From NCBI RefSeq assembly GCF_048544455.1, contig NC_133526.1, forward strand, positions 5,596,001 to 5,660,000: 64,000 nucleotides of DNA, read 5' to 3'. This DNA is from Silene latifolia (lineage: Eukaryota; Streptophyta; Magnoliopsida; Caryophyllales; Caryophyllaceae). How positions within the stretch are numbered: the stretch's first letter is position 1; each line of letters starts with the position of its first letter. Of the stretch, positions 40,984 to 51,029 are shown piece after piece. Both the position numbers and the translations under genes were made by a program. A model generated the notes under the pieces. That model searched no databases, was not told where the DNA came from, and saw nothing but the letters and a program-made list of their open reading frames with translations.

Positions 40984-41865
40984 ATACATTCACTGATTAC
41001 AATTCATTATATTATGAATTTATTTCTTTAATTCATTAAACCTTAATGAACTCTAATTCGAATAATTGCCTTATTTAAAATTCCGTTTTTAAACTCTTAA
41101 TACTTTCCTTATTTTTAAAATATTCGTAGCTTGATTTTAGGCAATAAATTTCTTAAATTATAAAATTGCCTTATTTAAACAATTTCGGTTTCATTTGATA
41201 AAATATCTTTATTTTTTAAATATTGTTAAGCTTGATTTTAGGCAATAAATTTCTTAAATATATAAATTGCCTTTTTTAAAGATTTTCGGTTTCATTTGAT
41301 ATTTTATCTTTTCTTTTTAAAATATTCTTAGCTTGATTTTAGGCAATGAATTTCCTAAATTTAAAAATTGCCTTATTTATAAAATTTCGTTTTTATTTCA
41401 TAAAATATCTTTTGTTTATTAAAAAAATATTGTTAACTTGATCTTAGGAATATTTTTTTTTTTTGAGAGATTTTGGGATTATTTATTTTTTAGGATTAGA
41501 TTTAGGCTAAGTCAAGAATACCCGTGTTCGAATCCGTATAGCCACTACTTTGTTTTTTTTTTTCTTAATCCCCTAATTATTTCGATTAATTGCTAAAATA
41601 CCTCAACTAGGGTTCGAATCCGCAGGCTAGTTTTTCTTCACATTTGGCTAATTGATTTTCTAATTGTAAATTATGAGTTACTCTAATTCAGAAATGGTCA
41701 TTAGGGTTTGTAAAAAAAAAACCAATAATGCAAAAGAATATAACTAAATAAGATATAATTTATTGGAATAAAATGAAACGATTACACGAAATGTAAATTG
41801 AAACTAAAAACCGTGGTAATCAGACTTGAAAATTATAAAACAAAATGCTAAAAATTAACTAAGCA

Positions 41866-42285
41866 CTAGAATTGTAGGCGCCTTATGCTGTTTCCAACCA
41901 AACCATATCTTCCTCTCGACCTCCATTGAGGACTCGTTGGAGGGGGAGTAGTAGGGGCATCAAAATTACCGTCCCCTCCTTCAACCCGAACGAGTACATC
42001 ATCGGGAACCGGCATTGGTAGGTACTCACGTTGCCCCACTTGGCGCCATTTCAGGTGTTCATCGGGTAGGAACGCCGAATATTTGGCATTGAACTCTTCT
42101 TCATATATGTATTCTATGGTTTTACACCGAGCACGGGCTATAGCATCCTCAATTTTACTTGTGTCTTTGACAACGTCTAACATTTCCCTTACAAACATCC
42201 TTGTTTCCAACAAATCCCTAGCATGAGCCTTCCTTTCCATCAAAATCTCTCTATTTAACATTGCATATTGAATTTGATTAGCCAT
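41866..42285 (-). CDS. Unidentified MULE-borne ORF (139 aa)
   Basis: I do not recognise the product. It is a hydrophilic, probably helical protein (many E, R, K and A in residues 10-75, e.g. R-D-L-L-E-T-R-M-F-V-R-E-M-L-D-V-V-K-D). A Pro/Thr stretch (P-T-T-P-P-P-T-S-P) lies near 115 and a basic end (R-S-R-G-R-Y-G) follows. There is no signal peptide or membrane segment. Balanced codon use and a clean ATG in an otherwise stop-rich region favour a real gene. It lies on the transposase strand but 4 kb downstream, so it is not obviously one transcript with it. It could be an accessory gene or a captured host fragment. Like the ORF at 44072 it begins M-A-N-Q. Confidence 0.45.
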   Translation of the reverse strand: MANQIQYAMLNREILMERKAHARDLLETRMFVREMLDVVKDTSKIEDAIARARCKTIEYIYEEEFNAKYSAFLPDEHLKWRQVGQREYLPMPVPDDVLVRVEGGDGNFDAPTTPPPTSPQWRSRGRYGLVGNSIRRLQF

Positions 42286-42670
42286 GACAGTAGGTTAAAA
42301 AGTTTTGATTTAATGGAATGAGTTTTATTTTTCTTATGAATTTGATTTGGGAATGGATGTAACATCTAGCAATTAGGGTTATTTATATAGGGTCCAATTG
42401 AAATGTTTCCCTCCAAAATTTTCCCTCCTTTTTTTCCCGCCATTATTTCCCACCAAATTGAATATTATTTAAAAAAATATTAAAAGTAGATATGATAGAA
42501 ATAATTAGAATTTAATAATTATATATAAGATAATCATAATATTGCGTGAATCACGTTAAAAGGGAGATAGAATATTGCGTGAATGAAATTAAAAAGGAAA
42601 ATATATGTTACTATTTCAATAACCTTAAATTCGTTTTAGTATATATTGAAAATTAATTGTTTAGTAATCG

Positions 42671-42745
42671 TGCTGATACCCCTTGCTCAACTGGTTTGTA
42701 ATAGTCATGCATTCATAGGTCACCCGTGTTCGATTCCCCATAAAA
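42671..42745 (+). other. tRNA-like module inside the MULE
   Basis: CGTGCTGATACCCCTTGCTC, then AACTGG, then after about 40 bp CCCGTGTTCGATTCCCC. Same order as the modules at 40903 and 49605, with a recognisable box B and a weaker box A. Confidence 0.45.
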
Positions 42746-42852
42746 GCAATTTTTTTTTCATCAAAATTTAATATAATTGGCGCAAAATGAATAATTGAAA
42801 TTTAAACTAAGTTAGAAATTTTGAATTTAATACAATTGGCGCAAAACTGAAT

Positions 42853-42975
42853 ATAGGGTTTAGGGTTTAGAATATAGGGTTTAGGGTTTTAGAATATAGG
42901 GTTTAGGGTTTTAGAATATAGGGTTTAGGGTTTAGAATATAGGGTTTAGGGTTTAGAATATAGGGTTTAGGGTTT
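42853..42975 (+). repeat. Telomere-like minisatellite
   Basis: Six units of about 20-21 bp, each ATATAGGGTTTAGGGTTT(T)AGA. Each holds two plant-telomere words (TTTAGGG) followed by an AGAATATA spacer. It is an interstitial array inside the MULE, not a telomere. Confidence 0.9.
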
Positions 42976-42998
42976 CTAAGTTTACAACCCTCCTAAAT

Positions 42999-43570
42999 AT
43001 CGACATTTTATGTAATTAGGTACTAACTAGTTCCGATTGTAGCTTACTATCGACATTTTATGTAATTGGGTACTAACTAGTTCCGATTGTAGCTTACTAT
43101 CGACATTTTATGTAATTGGGTACTAACTAGTTCCGATTGTAGCTTATTATCGACATTTTATGTAATTGGGTACTAACTAGTTCCGATTGTAGCTTACTAT
43201 CGACATTTTATGTAATTAGGGAGTAAGTAGTTCCGATTATAGCTTACTATCGACATTTGATGTAATTAGGTACTAAATAGTTCCGATTGTAGCTTATTAT
43301 CGACATTTTATGTAATTGGGTACTAACTAGTTCCGATTGTAGCTTACTATCGACATTTTATGTAATTAGGTAGTAAGTAGTTCCGATTATAGCTTACTAT
43401 CGACATTTTATGTAATTAGGTACTAAATAGTTCCGATTGTAGCTTATTATCGACATTTTATGTAATTAGGTACTAAATAGTTCCGATTGTAGCTTATTAT
43501 CGACATTTTATGTAATTGGGTACTAATAGTTCCGATTGTAGCTTATTATCGACATTTTATGTAATTAGGG
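42999..43570 (+). repeat. 50-bp tandem array, about 11 copies
   Basis: The unit reads TCGACATTTTATGTAATTGG, GTACTAACTAGTTCCGATTG, TAGCTTACTA. Copies run head to tail without gaps, with a few substitutions (GGGTACTAACTAG against AGGTACTAAATAG and AGGTAGTAAGTAG) and one copy a base short. Telomere-like AGGGTTTAGGGTT flanks it on both sides. There are no unique spacers, so it is a minisatellite and not CRISPR-like. Confidence 0.95.
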
Positions 43571-44071
43571 TTTAGGGTTCAATTTAATTCCGATAATTAT
43601 AACTACGATTTGATTTTAATGTACATAGCGATACCGATCATATCTTAGTTTAACTATATCACGAAAAAATGTGAAAATAAGCTTACTTATACCGATCATA
43701 GTTTAATATCTCTATTTCATGTAAAAATATTTTAGCTTATTTTTTTTTTTTTTTTAGTTATTTTTTGGTACAATGTATATTATTAATTTTTATTAACCAA
43801 AAAGAAAAACAAAAGGTTTTGAACGAAAAAGGAAAAAAAAAAAAAAGTTAAAAAAGTTGAACATACAAAGAAACAAAGGGTTTTTAACGTAAAAAGGGAA
43901 AAAAAAAAAGGTAAAAAATTTGGTAAAAATCTTTTATAAAAGGAACGACACCCCCCTTTAACTTCTCCTTTCCCACTATTAATCTTCATCTCCTTCAAAC
44001 TGCCTTCCCTCTAAAAACCCTCCCCTTAACCCTAATTTTTTTTTTTACACAAAATTATCTTATAAGAATCC

Positions 44072-44359
44072 ATGGCTAACCAAGGAGAACGTAATTGGGC
44101 AATTTACTGTCCTGCCCCTTATCGTCCTCCTTTACCCAAATCCATTAAAGATATTCCGTCTACTATATCCATTAGTTCTACCAACGGGAATAGCCCTCAA
44201 TTTCGAGTTGCTTCGTGCAATGATTTGGTTGTGCACGAGATCTTTCCCCGTTGTTATTCGTGGGACCGTGGTAATCTCGTAGCAGTATGCAAGGCATGGG
44301 GCCATGCATGGGCAAAGTGGCAAGACCTCAAGTTCCGAAAGAAACACGGTCTTGCATGA
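44072..44359 (+). CDS. Unidentified MULE-borne ORF (95 aa), faintly F-box-like
   Basis: The start has good context (AATCCATGGCTAACC) after a CT-rich leader (43950-44040) typical of plant 5' UTRs. Residues 49-80 (C-N-D-L-V-V-H-E-I-F-P-R, then L-V-A-V-C-K-A-W-G-H-A-W) have the spacing of an F-box (D-L-x-x-E-I-x-x-R, V-C-K-x-W), but the similarity is weak. It is not clearly related to the F-box cluster outside the MULE. It may be an element accessory gene or a captured host exon; the transcript may continue by splicing beyond 44359, where a MITE now lies. Confidence 0.4.
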   Translation: MANQGERNWAIYCPAPYRPPLPKSIKDIPSTISISSTNGNSPQFRVASCNDLVVHEIFPRCYSWDRGNLVAVCKAWGHAWAKWQDLKFRKKHGLA

Positions 44360-44399
44360 GGCAGTGGATGGGAGTACGACAATCGGGTGATGTAAAATA

Positions 44400-44694
44400 C
44401 TCCCTCCAATTTCTTATTATCTTCCCTCTTTCCTTTTTCACACAAGTTTGATTATCTTCCCTATTTCCTTTTTTGGTAAGTTTCATTCATTTTTTTATTA
44501 ATTTCTCTCTCCTAAAAAATCAACAACTCCCATTACTTTATCTATTATTTATTCATTATTCATTCTTTATTATTTTCTCTCCCCTCTAAATTTCACAACT
44601 TACAATACTTTATTCTACTTTATTCCTTCTTTCTTCCCCTTTCTTAATTTTTGTGCCCAAAAGAAAGGGGAAGATATAAGAAAATTGGAGGGAG
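44400..44694. mobile_element. Stowaway-type MITE inside the MULE
   Basis: TA lies on both sides (44398-44399, 44695-44696). The left end CTCCCTCCAATTTCTTATTA and the reversed right end CTCCCTCCAATTTTCTTATA agree, continuing into TCTTCCCC. 295 bp, no coding. It lies 41 bp after the stop codon of the 95-aa ORF. Confidence 0.9.
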
Positions 44695-44774
44695 TAGGTT
44701 TTTAATTATATAAAAGCGTATGTTAGATTATGCTTTATTTACGTTTTAACCATGAGGCCGAAAACTGGTATTCT

Positions 44775-44911
44775 ATTGCATGCAATCGGTTTTCATTTTG
44801 GTTTTGATTCGGCCCAAACTGATTGCATGCAATAGATTTGATTTTGATTGCATGCAAGGGTAGATGTGATGGGGATATCATTTTGATTGCAAAATTGGTA
44901 TTGCATGCAAT
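44775..44911 (+). promoter_or_regulatory. Cluster of four TTGCATGCAA (RY-type) palindromes
   Basis: ATTGCATGCAAT or close variants lie at 44775-44786, 44822-44833, 44847-44857 and 44900-44911. CATGCA is the RY/Sph element bound by B3-domain seed regulators such as ABI3 and FUS3. Four within 137 bp is far above chance. Which gene, if any, they serve is unclear. Confidence 0.5.
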
Positions 44912-45205
44912 GGTAATCATGTATTGTGTTGATGCAGTAGTAGGGGTTGTATAGTCTTCCGTATTGTGTACATATGTGTATTAGATGATGTACATTGTAC
45001 TCGGTTTTATGAAGTTTAATTTTCAGTATTAATTCCGTATTTTTTTTGGTTGTATACGGTTTATGATAAGTTTGCATGGCACTCAAATCTCAATCAGACG
45101 ATGAAACTGCGTTCTTTAATTTCGTTCCATTAATTTCGTGATTAAGGAATTCCAATTTCGTGAGATAGAAGTCCAAATTCGTCTGTTAATCATGCTAAAT
45201 TTTGT

Positions 45206-45300
45206 TAATTTGTCAGAGTTTAATCTTGTTAATTTTGTTAATTTGTCAGAGTTTAATCTTGTTAATTTGTCAGAGTTTAATCTTGTTAATTTCGAGTTGC
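45206..45300 (+). repeat. Short tandem repeats, GTTAATTTGTCAGAGTTTAA
   Basis: Three units of GTTAATTTGTCAGAGTTTAA plus TCTT, with a fourth near 45398. Surrounding DNA (45130-46220) is AT-rich and non-coding with loose repeats of AATTCGT. Confidence 0.75.
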
Positions 45301-46268
45301 TTCATGCTAAATTTTGTTAATTTCGTGAGATAGAAGTTCAATTTCGTGAGATAGAAGTCCACTCGTAGTTATGGTGGACATTGTACTCGGTTTAATCTTG
45401 TTAATTTGTCAGAGTTTTAATTTTTAATGATGCTAAATTTCGTCAATAAATCGTAAAGATTTTCATGCAAATCGTAATTATGGTTGAGTATTGAGATGAC
45501 CTAAAGGTTGAGTATTGAGATGAAGTAAATGATTATGTCTCACATGCAATTTGTGTCAAATCAAGTAAAATGTAAACAATTGAACTACATAAACTGAAAT
45601 TTCATGCAATTCGTTCCAGTTCCAATTTCTGCCAAATCAGTTTCGGAAATTAAGTCTAGCCAGTTTCGTGCTAATCATGCTAATTGAACTCGGATTGTAC
45701 TGAGAAAATTGGTGTATTGCATTATCAATACATAAACTGAGAAAATTAATACGAATTGAAGTACATAAACTGAGAAAATTTCGATCAGATTAATCGTTAA
45801 ATTACATTATCAAACATTAACTCATTTGTCAAGTTGGTGTATTGCATATGACATGTGTAATAGGTTGAGTATTGAGTTTAACAAAATGATTATGTCTCAC
45901 ATGCAATTTGAGTCAAATCATCTCAAATGTTAACAATTGAAATACATAATGTGTCAATTGAAGTGCATAAACTGAGAAAATTGTTCCTGCAATTCGTGTA
46001 AAACGAGCTTAATTCGTCTAAAATTGTTCCTGCAATTCGTCACATTTTATGTAATACATAATATTAGCAGCTCTCAATTCGTCAAAAGCAAAGTTACGAG
46101 GAAAAATGTATCCAAAATGTATCAATATTAGCAGCTGTCTAAAATTGTATCCAAAATGTATCAAAATGTATCCAACTGAAGTAAATGGCGTCTAAAATTT
46201 TTCCTGCAATTCGTATAAAATTGTATCCAAATGTAGCCAAAAAAAAAAAAAAAAAAAAGAGCTCAATT

Positions 46269-49193
46269 CTACTGCGTGTTACGAGGTGTGGTCGTACTGA
46301 CCCTTCTTCGCCGCGGCGTTGGTTGCGACGATGGACCTGCTTCGTCGAAGTTTACAACCCTCCTTACTTTCTTTTGCCTAGGCCTAGACCCTCTTCCTGC
46401 ACCTCTTTTATCAATGGGGTCTCTCAAGGCGCCTTCCGTAGGAGGAGGTGCGTTCCGTACCATGTGGCGTAGGTTGTTCTCCTTCGGTTGTAATCTTTTA
46501 CGGCCCCACACCTTTGTTACATCGGAGCCTGCTCCCATTTCGTTGAGTACCTCAATGCCGACATGCGCCTCTAATGCCTTAATCACCTTGGCTGATTCGG
46601 CCTCATATAAGGCATACGTCTCATCATCATGTAATGCCAGCCTATATATGTAGTCGTTCTTCATCGTGACAGCAAGAGATCGCTTGAGTCGTTCAGACTC
46701 ACCAGGATTGTAGTACCCAACAGGAAGGTGCTCATAACCCCGAACCAAGTCCTTTCGCCATCGATTCAAAATGTACTTGTCGGGAATAAACTGCACTTTC
46801 TTCAGCTGTAGTACACGAATAATATGCCTGCACAATATACCTTTAAACTCGAAAAGTTTACAAGTACAATTAAACTCACCGAAGTCCAAGTTGACCGTAA
46901 CATTGTACTTTTTCTCACGACGCTTCAAAAACGGTGTTGTCACCTCATCCGTTACATTAAACGAAGAGAAATTCCCAATGTTCAAATGAGACTCAGCGTT
47001 GGTGTGTATAAGACCGTTTACCTCATCCTTCACCAAACTAAAAATGTTAGATGTGTAAGCCCGTTGGAAGACTTCCTCAGCTATGATTGTCTTATTATAA
47101 GGAGACGGTCTTTCATCACAAGCAAAGTTCAACTTTAATTCTTCCTCGACCTTGGATCTTAGTGCATTTTGATAACTATCAAAGAATTTGAACAGAGTAG
47201 TTTCAACATTGACATAAGTCTTGAAAAATCGGTTCGTCTGTTCACTTCTTTGCGTAGATGACATACCTACACAAAAGATGTCCCTCCAATACAATGGCAC
47301 CCACGAATGTCGGTTTTGAAAAGAGTCTATGATCCAACCATTTTCATGAAGACCATACTTAGCTACAAAATGATGCCATGCCTCCTCAAAGTCATCGCTA
47401 TCTGCACTATCGTCAATAATTTTCCAAAGGTCAACAATAATTTCTTGATACCTGACAAAACTTCCCAAGTTCTTTGTTGCGTTAACCATTATGTGCCACA
47501 GACACAAACGGTGATGAGTATTAGTAAATACGTCCTTCACAGCCTTACCAATTCCCTTGCATTGATCCGTGAGTATAACCGATGGAGCTCTACCCATACA
47601 ATCTATCCATCTCCTAAACACCCAAGTGAAGCTTTCCGCATCTTCATGTGAAATCAAAGCGGCAGCAAGCACAACAGAACTGCCGTGATGATTTACGCCA
47701 ACAAATGGAGTAAAGGGCATTTTGTACCTATAATTAAAACATAAGATAAGTATAATAAAAATAAATTCTGTTTCCGAAATGCCTAGGGTCATTTTGCACA
47801 AATTGTTTCGAAAAATGGAGTAAAGGGCATTTTGCACAAATTGTTTCGAAAAATGCTCTACTTATTTCGAATTACTAAAATTATTTCGAAAATAATCAAT
47901 TAGCTAGGTTTGCTTCTTTAGAAATTATTAATTAGAAATTAGTCAATTAGCTAGGGTCAATTTTCGAAATCAGTAGCTAATTATGTCAATTTTCCAATTA
48001 GAAATTAGTAATTAGAAATTAGTCAATTATTAATTGGAAATAATTAAGTCAATTTTCGAAATCAAATTATTTAAGCTACTGATTTCGAAAATTGCCCAAT
48101 TTCTAAACCCTATTGATTAATTTCTAATTAATAATTTCGAAAAATGCCCTAATTAATTTCGAAAAATGCCCTAAATAACTTGGTTTTTAATCGACATTAA
48201 TTAACAAAAAATAATAAGGTCTTAAGTAAATTACGTAAATTTGGTCACCTGTTAACACAAAATGTAGCATCATAAGAAAATACATCACCAAATGCCTTTG
48301 CCATTCCTCTACAACGTCCGTCAGCCCAAAACACATTTAGTAGCTTGCCTTCAAAATCCGTCTGAATGGCGTAGTAAAAATCTGGATCCACTTCCTTAAG
48401 TTGTATAAATCTAGCCTCCAAAGCCGCTGCATCCCCGTTAATTCTACTACGTCTTCGTTCTTGATTAAGAAAATTCCGTATGTCACGCTTGTTGATTTTT
48501 AAATTTTCATGCCCACCCGCTTCTCTAACGAGAATTTCGAAGTTATTGGCAATAGAAACACCGGCAGCGTCGTTCAATAAGGCCCGTCTTTTGAAATATT
48601 CGTCAAACATCCGGTAACTTACCATGTGATTATTTTTTCACGCTTTAAAACGTGATTGTGTTCCAACCAACACGCACCGATGACAACAAAATCGTTTTGT
48701 AACGATGCTTCTATTGCAAATTTGCATTTCTCAAAATTTGCAATGTCTTTAAACCCGTTTGTTTTGTTCGGATTGGCCCCCATTGTGCAACATAATCTAA
48801 TGCGTTTCATCATATAGAAACGAGGTTGCTTCTTCCCCATACCATTGCGTTTGACACCTCTTTTCCTGGTACATCTTCACTAGTTCAAGACACCTACAAA
48901 AAAGTTGAAAGGCGTTTTTATACGCATATAGGTACGCAAACGCAAAGAAACTCGTCACCATTCACGAACGTCATTCCTCTGGTTGGAGTATTAACTTCTA
49001 ACGAATCGCCATTACCGCCCGTGTTTAACATATTTCCGACCTTTTCAACCCATCCTCCTTCAACAATTGCAGGACCATCGTCAATATCGTCTGGGTTGGC
49101 AACATCGTTACTAACATCATCATCGATAATAACGACATCACTACTTGATTCATTGTTTTGTTCTTCCCAAGGAACATTCAAATCAAAATCCAT
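46269..49193 (-). pseudogene. MULE transposase (FAR1-related), damaged
   Basis: Start at 49193 (M-D-F-D-L-N-V-P-W-E-E). The FAR1-type zinc-binding N-terminal domain follows (G-M-T-F near 48980; R-I-R-L-C-C near 48800; C-K-F-A-I-E-A-S to A-C-W-L-E-H-N-H near 48660), then Y-D-A-T-F-C-V-N at 48250. An intron at 47728-48248 has GT/AG borders and joins in frame to Y-K-M-P-F-T-P-F-V-G-V-N-H-H-G. The MULE transposase core follows (D-Q-C-K-G-I-G-K-A and H-R-L-C-L-W-H-I), then a SWIM zinc finger (C-T-C-K-L-F-E-F-K-G-I-L-C-R-H) near 46850, and a basic tail to 46269. Damage: two stops near 48880 in the N-terminal domain, and a one-base loss in an A run near 48637 that shifts the frame. The catalytic half is open. 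It cuts and joins DNA at the element's ends; relatives became the FHY3/FAR1 light-signalling factors. Confidence 0.9.
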
Positions 49194-49604
49194 TTTAGTG
49201 TAAGTTTTTTTTTTCGATCAAATTAAAGCAATTTGATCATCAAAACGTGAAATTTCTTATAAACCGATTGATTTTTTTAAAAAAAAATTCTCATTATTCT
49301 CGCTACCACAAAAAAATATTGAAGATCTTTTCTAAAATTTCTCAACAATAAGATAAAATATTGAAAGATCTTTTCTAAAATCTCTCAACAATAAGATAAA
49401 ATATTTAAATAAATATTCCACAAATCAATCAAAAATCTTTTCTACTAAGGAAATGTGAAATTCAAAATTTAAAATAAGTCAATTTGTAAATGAGGTAGTT
49501 TTTTAAATAAGGAAGTTTTAAAAATCATGGACTTTATTAAACGGTTAAAGACCGAATTAGGGTTTCCTTTTAACAATATAATGAATTGAAATGGGTACTT
49601 TGAC

Positions 49605-49690
49605 GTGCTGATACCCCTAGGTTAGATGGTTACTACACTCTTTGCAAACAATAGCCCTCTACTAGCAACAACCCGTGTTCGAATCTCCTT
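49605..49690 (+). other. tRNA-like module near the right end of the MULE
   Basis: GTGCTGATACCCCTAGGTTA then GATGG (box A-like), and after about 45 bp AACCCGTGTTCGAATCTCC (box B-like). It is the inverted partner of 40903-40983 at about the same distance (1 kb) from its end. Confidence 0.5.
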
Positions 49691-49866
49691 ACCAGCAAAT
49701 TTTTTTGCTTTTTTTTTTTCGGTTTCTCAAGTTAGGGTTACTTCATTTCGATTTTGATTTTTTTTTTTCATTTTTTTCGATTAATCATTTCATAAACATT
49801 TTCATTTTGATTTTGATTAAGGCAAAATATTTATCTACAATTTCATTATGGAATCGATTAATCAAT

Positions 49867-50383
49867 TTGGGTTTATTGCATTAGGGTTCATCAATTATAT
49901 GAATTGGAAATTTTCAATTAAAGTTGATTAATTGAATTTTGACGATTACAATTAGGGTTCATCAATTATATGAAATCGAAATTTACAATTAGGGTTTTCA
50001 ACAATTTGATAAATGAAATCGAAAATTGGAATTCGATTTGATTATTGAAATCGAAATTGGGAATTAGGGTATTCATCAGTTTGATTAATAAATTAAATTA
50101 GGGTTTGATTAATTGAATTCAATTTGGGTTTATTGCATTAGGGTTCATCAATTATATGAATTGGAAATTTTCAATTACAGTTGATTAATTGAATTTTGAC
50201 GATTACAATTAGGGTTCATCAATTATATGAAATCGAAATTTACAATTAGGGTTTTCATCAATTTGATAAATGAAATCGAAAATTTGAATTCAATTTGATT
50301 ATTGAATACGAAATTGGGAATTAGGGTTTTCATCAATTTGATTACTAAATTAAATTAGGTTTGATTAATTGAATTCAATTTTT
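49867..50383 (+). repeat. Tandem duplication of about 258 bp near the right MULE end
   Basis: TGGGTTTATTGCATTAGGGT starts both units (about 49868 and 50126). They run in parallel through repeated words GGGTTCATCAATTATATGAA and GGGTTTTCA(T/A)CAATTTGAT to GATTAATTGAATTCAATT. Confidence 0.8.
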
Positions 50384-51029
50384 ATCTATTTTATTTTATT
50401 GTTTTTAAAAAACCGATTTTCATAATTATAAAAGCTAAATAACAAAAAAAATATAAATAATAACATAAATTTAAGTAATTAAAAGAAATTAAAGAAAGTC
50501 AAAACAAATTGAAAAACTTCCATAAAAACGGTTAACTACTATAGTTAACTTATTAACCCAATATGTTAAATTACTAATCTAACCTTATTCTAACCTCTAC
50601 AAGTTAACTCTAGTTTGCCAATGTGGCGCATTTTCATTGGTCGTGTATGAAAAAACTCATACACCTCGTGTATGAGTATCATCTTTGCAATATTTAAGGA
50701 AGAGAATAAAATATGAATTGTGAATTGGGTGGGGTTTGGTGATAGGAGAGAGGAATGAATAAAATAAGGAATTGTGAGTTGGGTGGGGTTTGGTGATAGG
50801 AGAGAGAAATGAATAATTATGAATTAAATAAGGAATTGTGAGTTGGGTGGGGTTTGGTGATAGGAGAGAGGAATGAATAAAATAAGATTAAAAGTTTCCA
50901 AAAAAGGAAAGGGGAAGAAAACCTGAATAATCCGTTTTAGGAAATAGGGAAGAAAATAGAGAATAGGAGGGAGTATATGATATATCAAGTTAAAATATAA
51001 TGTAGCTTCCCATTACAGAAGATGCTCTT

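Larger units (their letters stand above)
40009..50687 (-). mobile_element. Mutator-like element (MULE), 10.7 kb
   Basis: The target duplication CAATATTTA (9 bp) is at 40000-40008 and 50688-50696. Terminal inverted repeats of about 150 bp (40009-40160 and 50535-50687) share ACTCATACACGAGGTGTATG, then CATACACGAC, then GGCAAACTAGAG. Weaker inverted similarity (ATGAACCCTAAT words, tRNA-like module) reaches about 1 kb inwards. It encodes a MULE/FAR1-type transposase on the minus strand (46269-49193), now damaged. It also carries two unidentified ORFs (41866-42285, 44072-44359), a 50-bp tandem array, telomere-like repeats and a MITE. It is unusually large, and it is a direct source of mutator activity only if the damage is an artefact. 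Confidence 0.9.
39959..50973. mobile_element. Stowaway-type MITE split by the Mutator-like element
   Basis: The left end CTCCCTCCTATTCTTCTTTT and the reversed right end CTCCCTCCTATTCTCTATTT lie next to TA (39957-39958, 50974-50975). Its two parts (50 bp and 277 bp) are separated by the MULE. The right part holds three tandem copies of a unit of about 60 bp with GGGTGGGGTTTGGTGATAGG. Joined, it would be 327 bp, of the same sort as the MITE at 44400. Confidence 0.85.
39722..51029. mobile_element. MITE of the same family, copy B, split by a Stowaway MITE
   Basis: The left part (39722-39956) repeats the body of copy A (TTTCAAGCAGGTTGC, CACCATTGGAGACGG, AGCTACA). The right part (50976-51029) ends, reversed, GTAAGAGCATCTTCTGTAAT, matching the family's GAGCATCT end. 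Between them sits the Stowaway element 39959-50973. The left boundary is approximate. Confidence 0.4.

Noticed and set aside
41501-41620. Further tRNA-like pieces (CCCGTGTTCGAATCC and AGGGTTCGAATCC)
   Set aside because: Only box-B-like words are present; no box A at a suitable distance, so they were not listed as modules.
42853-42975. A true telomere or chromosome end
   Set aside because: Only two TTTAGGG words per unit, interrupted by a spacer, inside a transposon with DNA on both sides.
42999-43570. Regular 50-bp repeats that look like a CRISPR array at first sight
   Set aside because: Units touch each other without unique spacers, and the DNA is a plant transposon; it is a minisatellite.
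46276-47651. Plus-strand frames of 70-125 codons
   Set aside because: Complement of the transposase gene.
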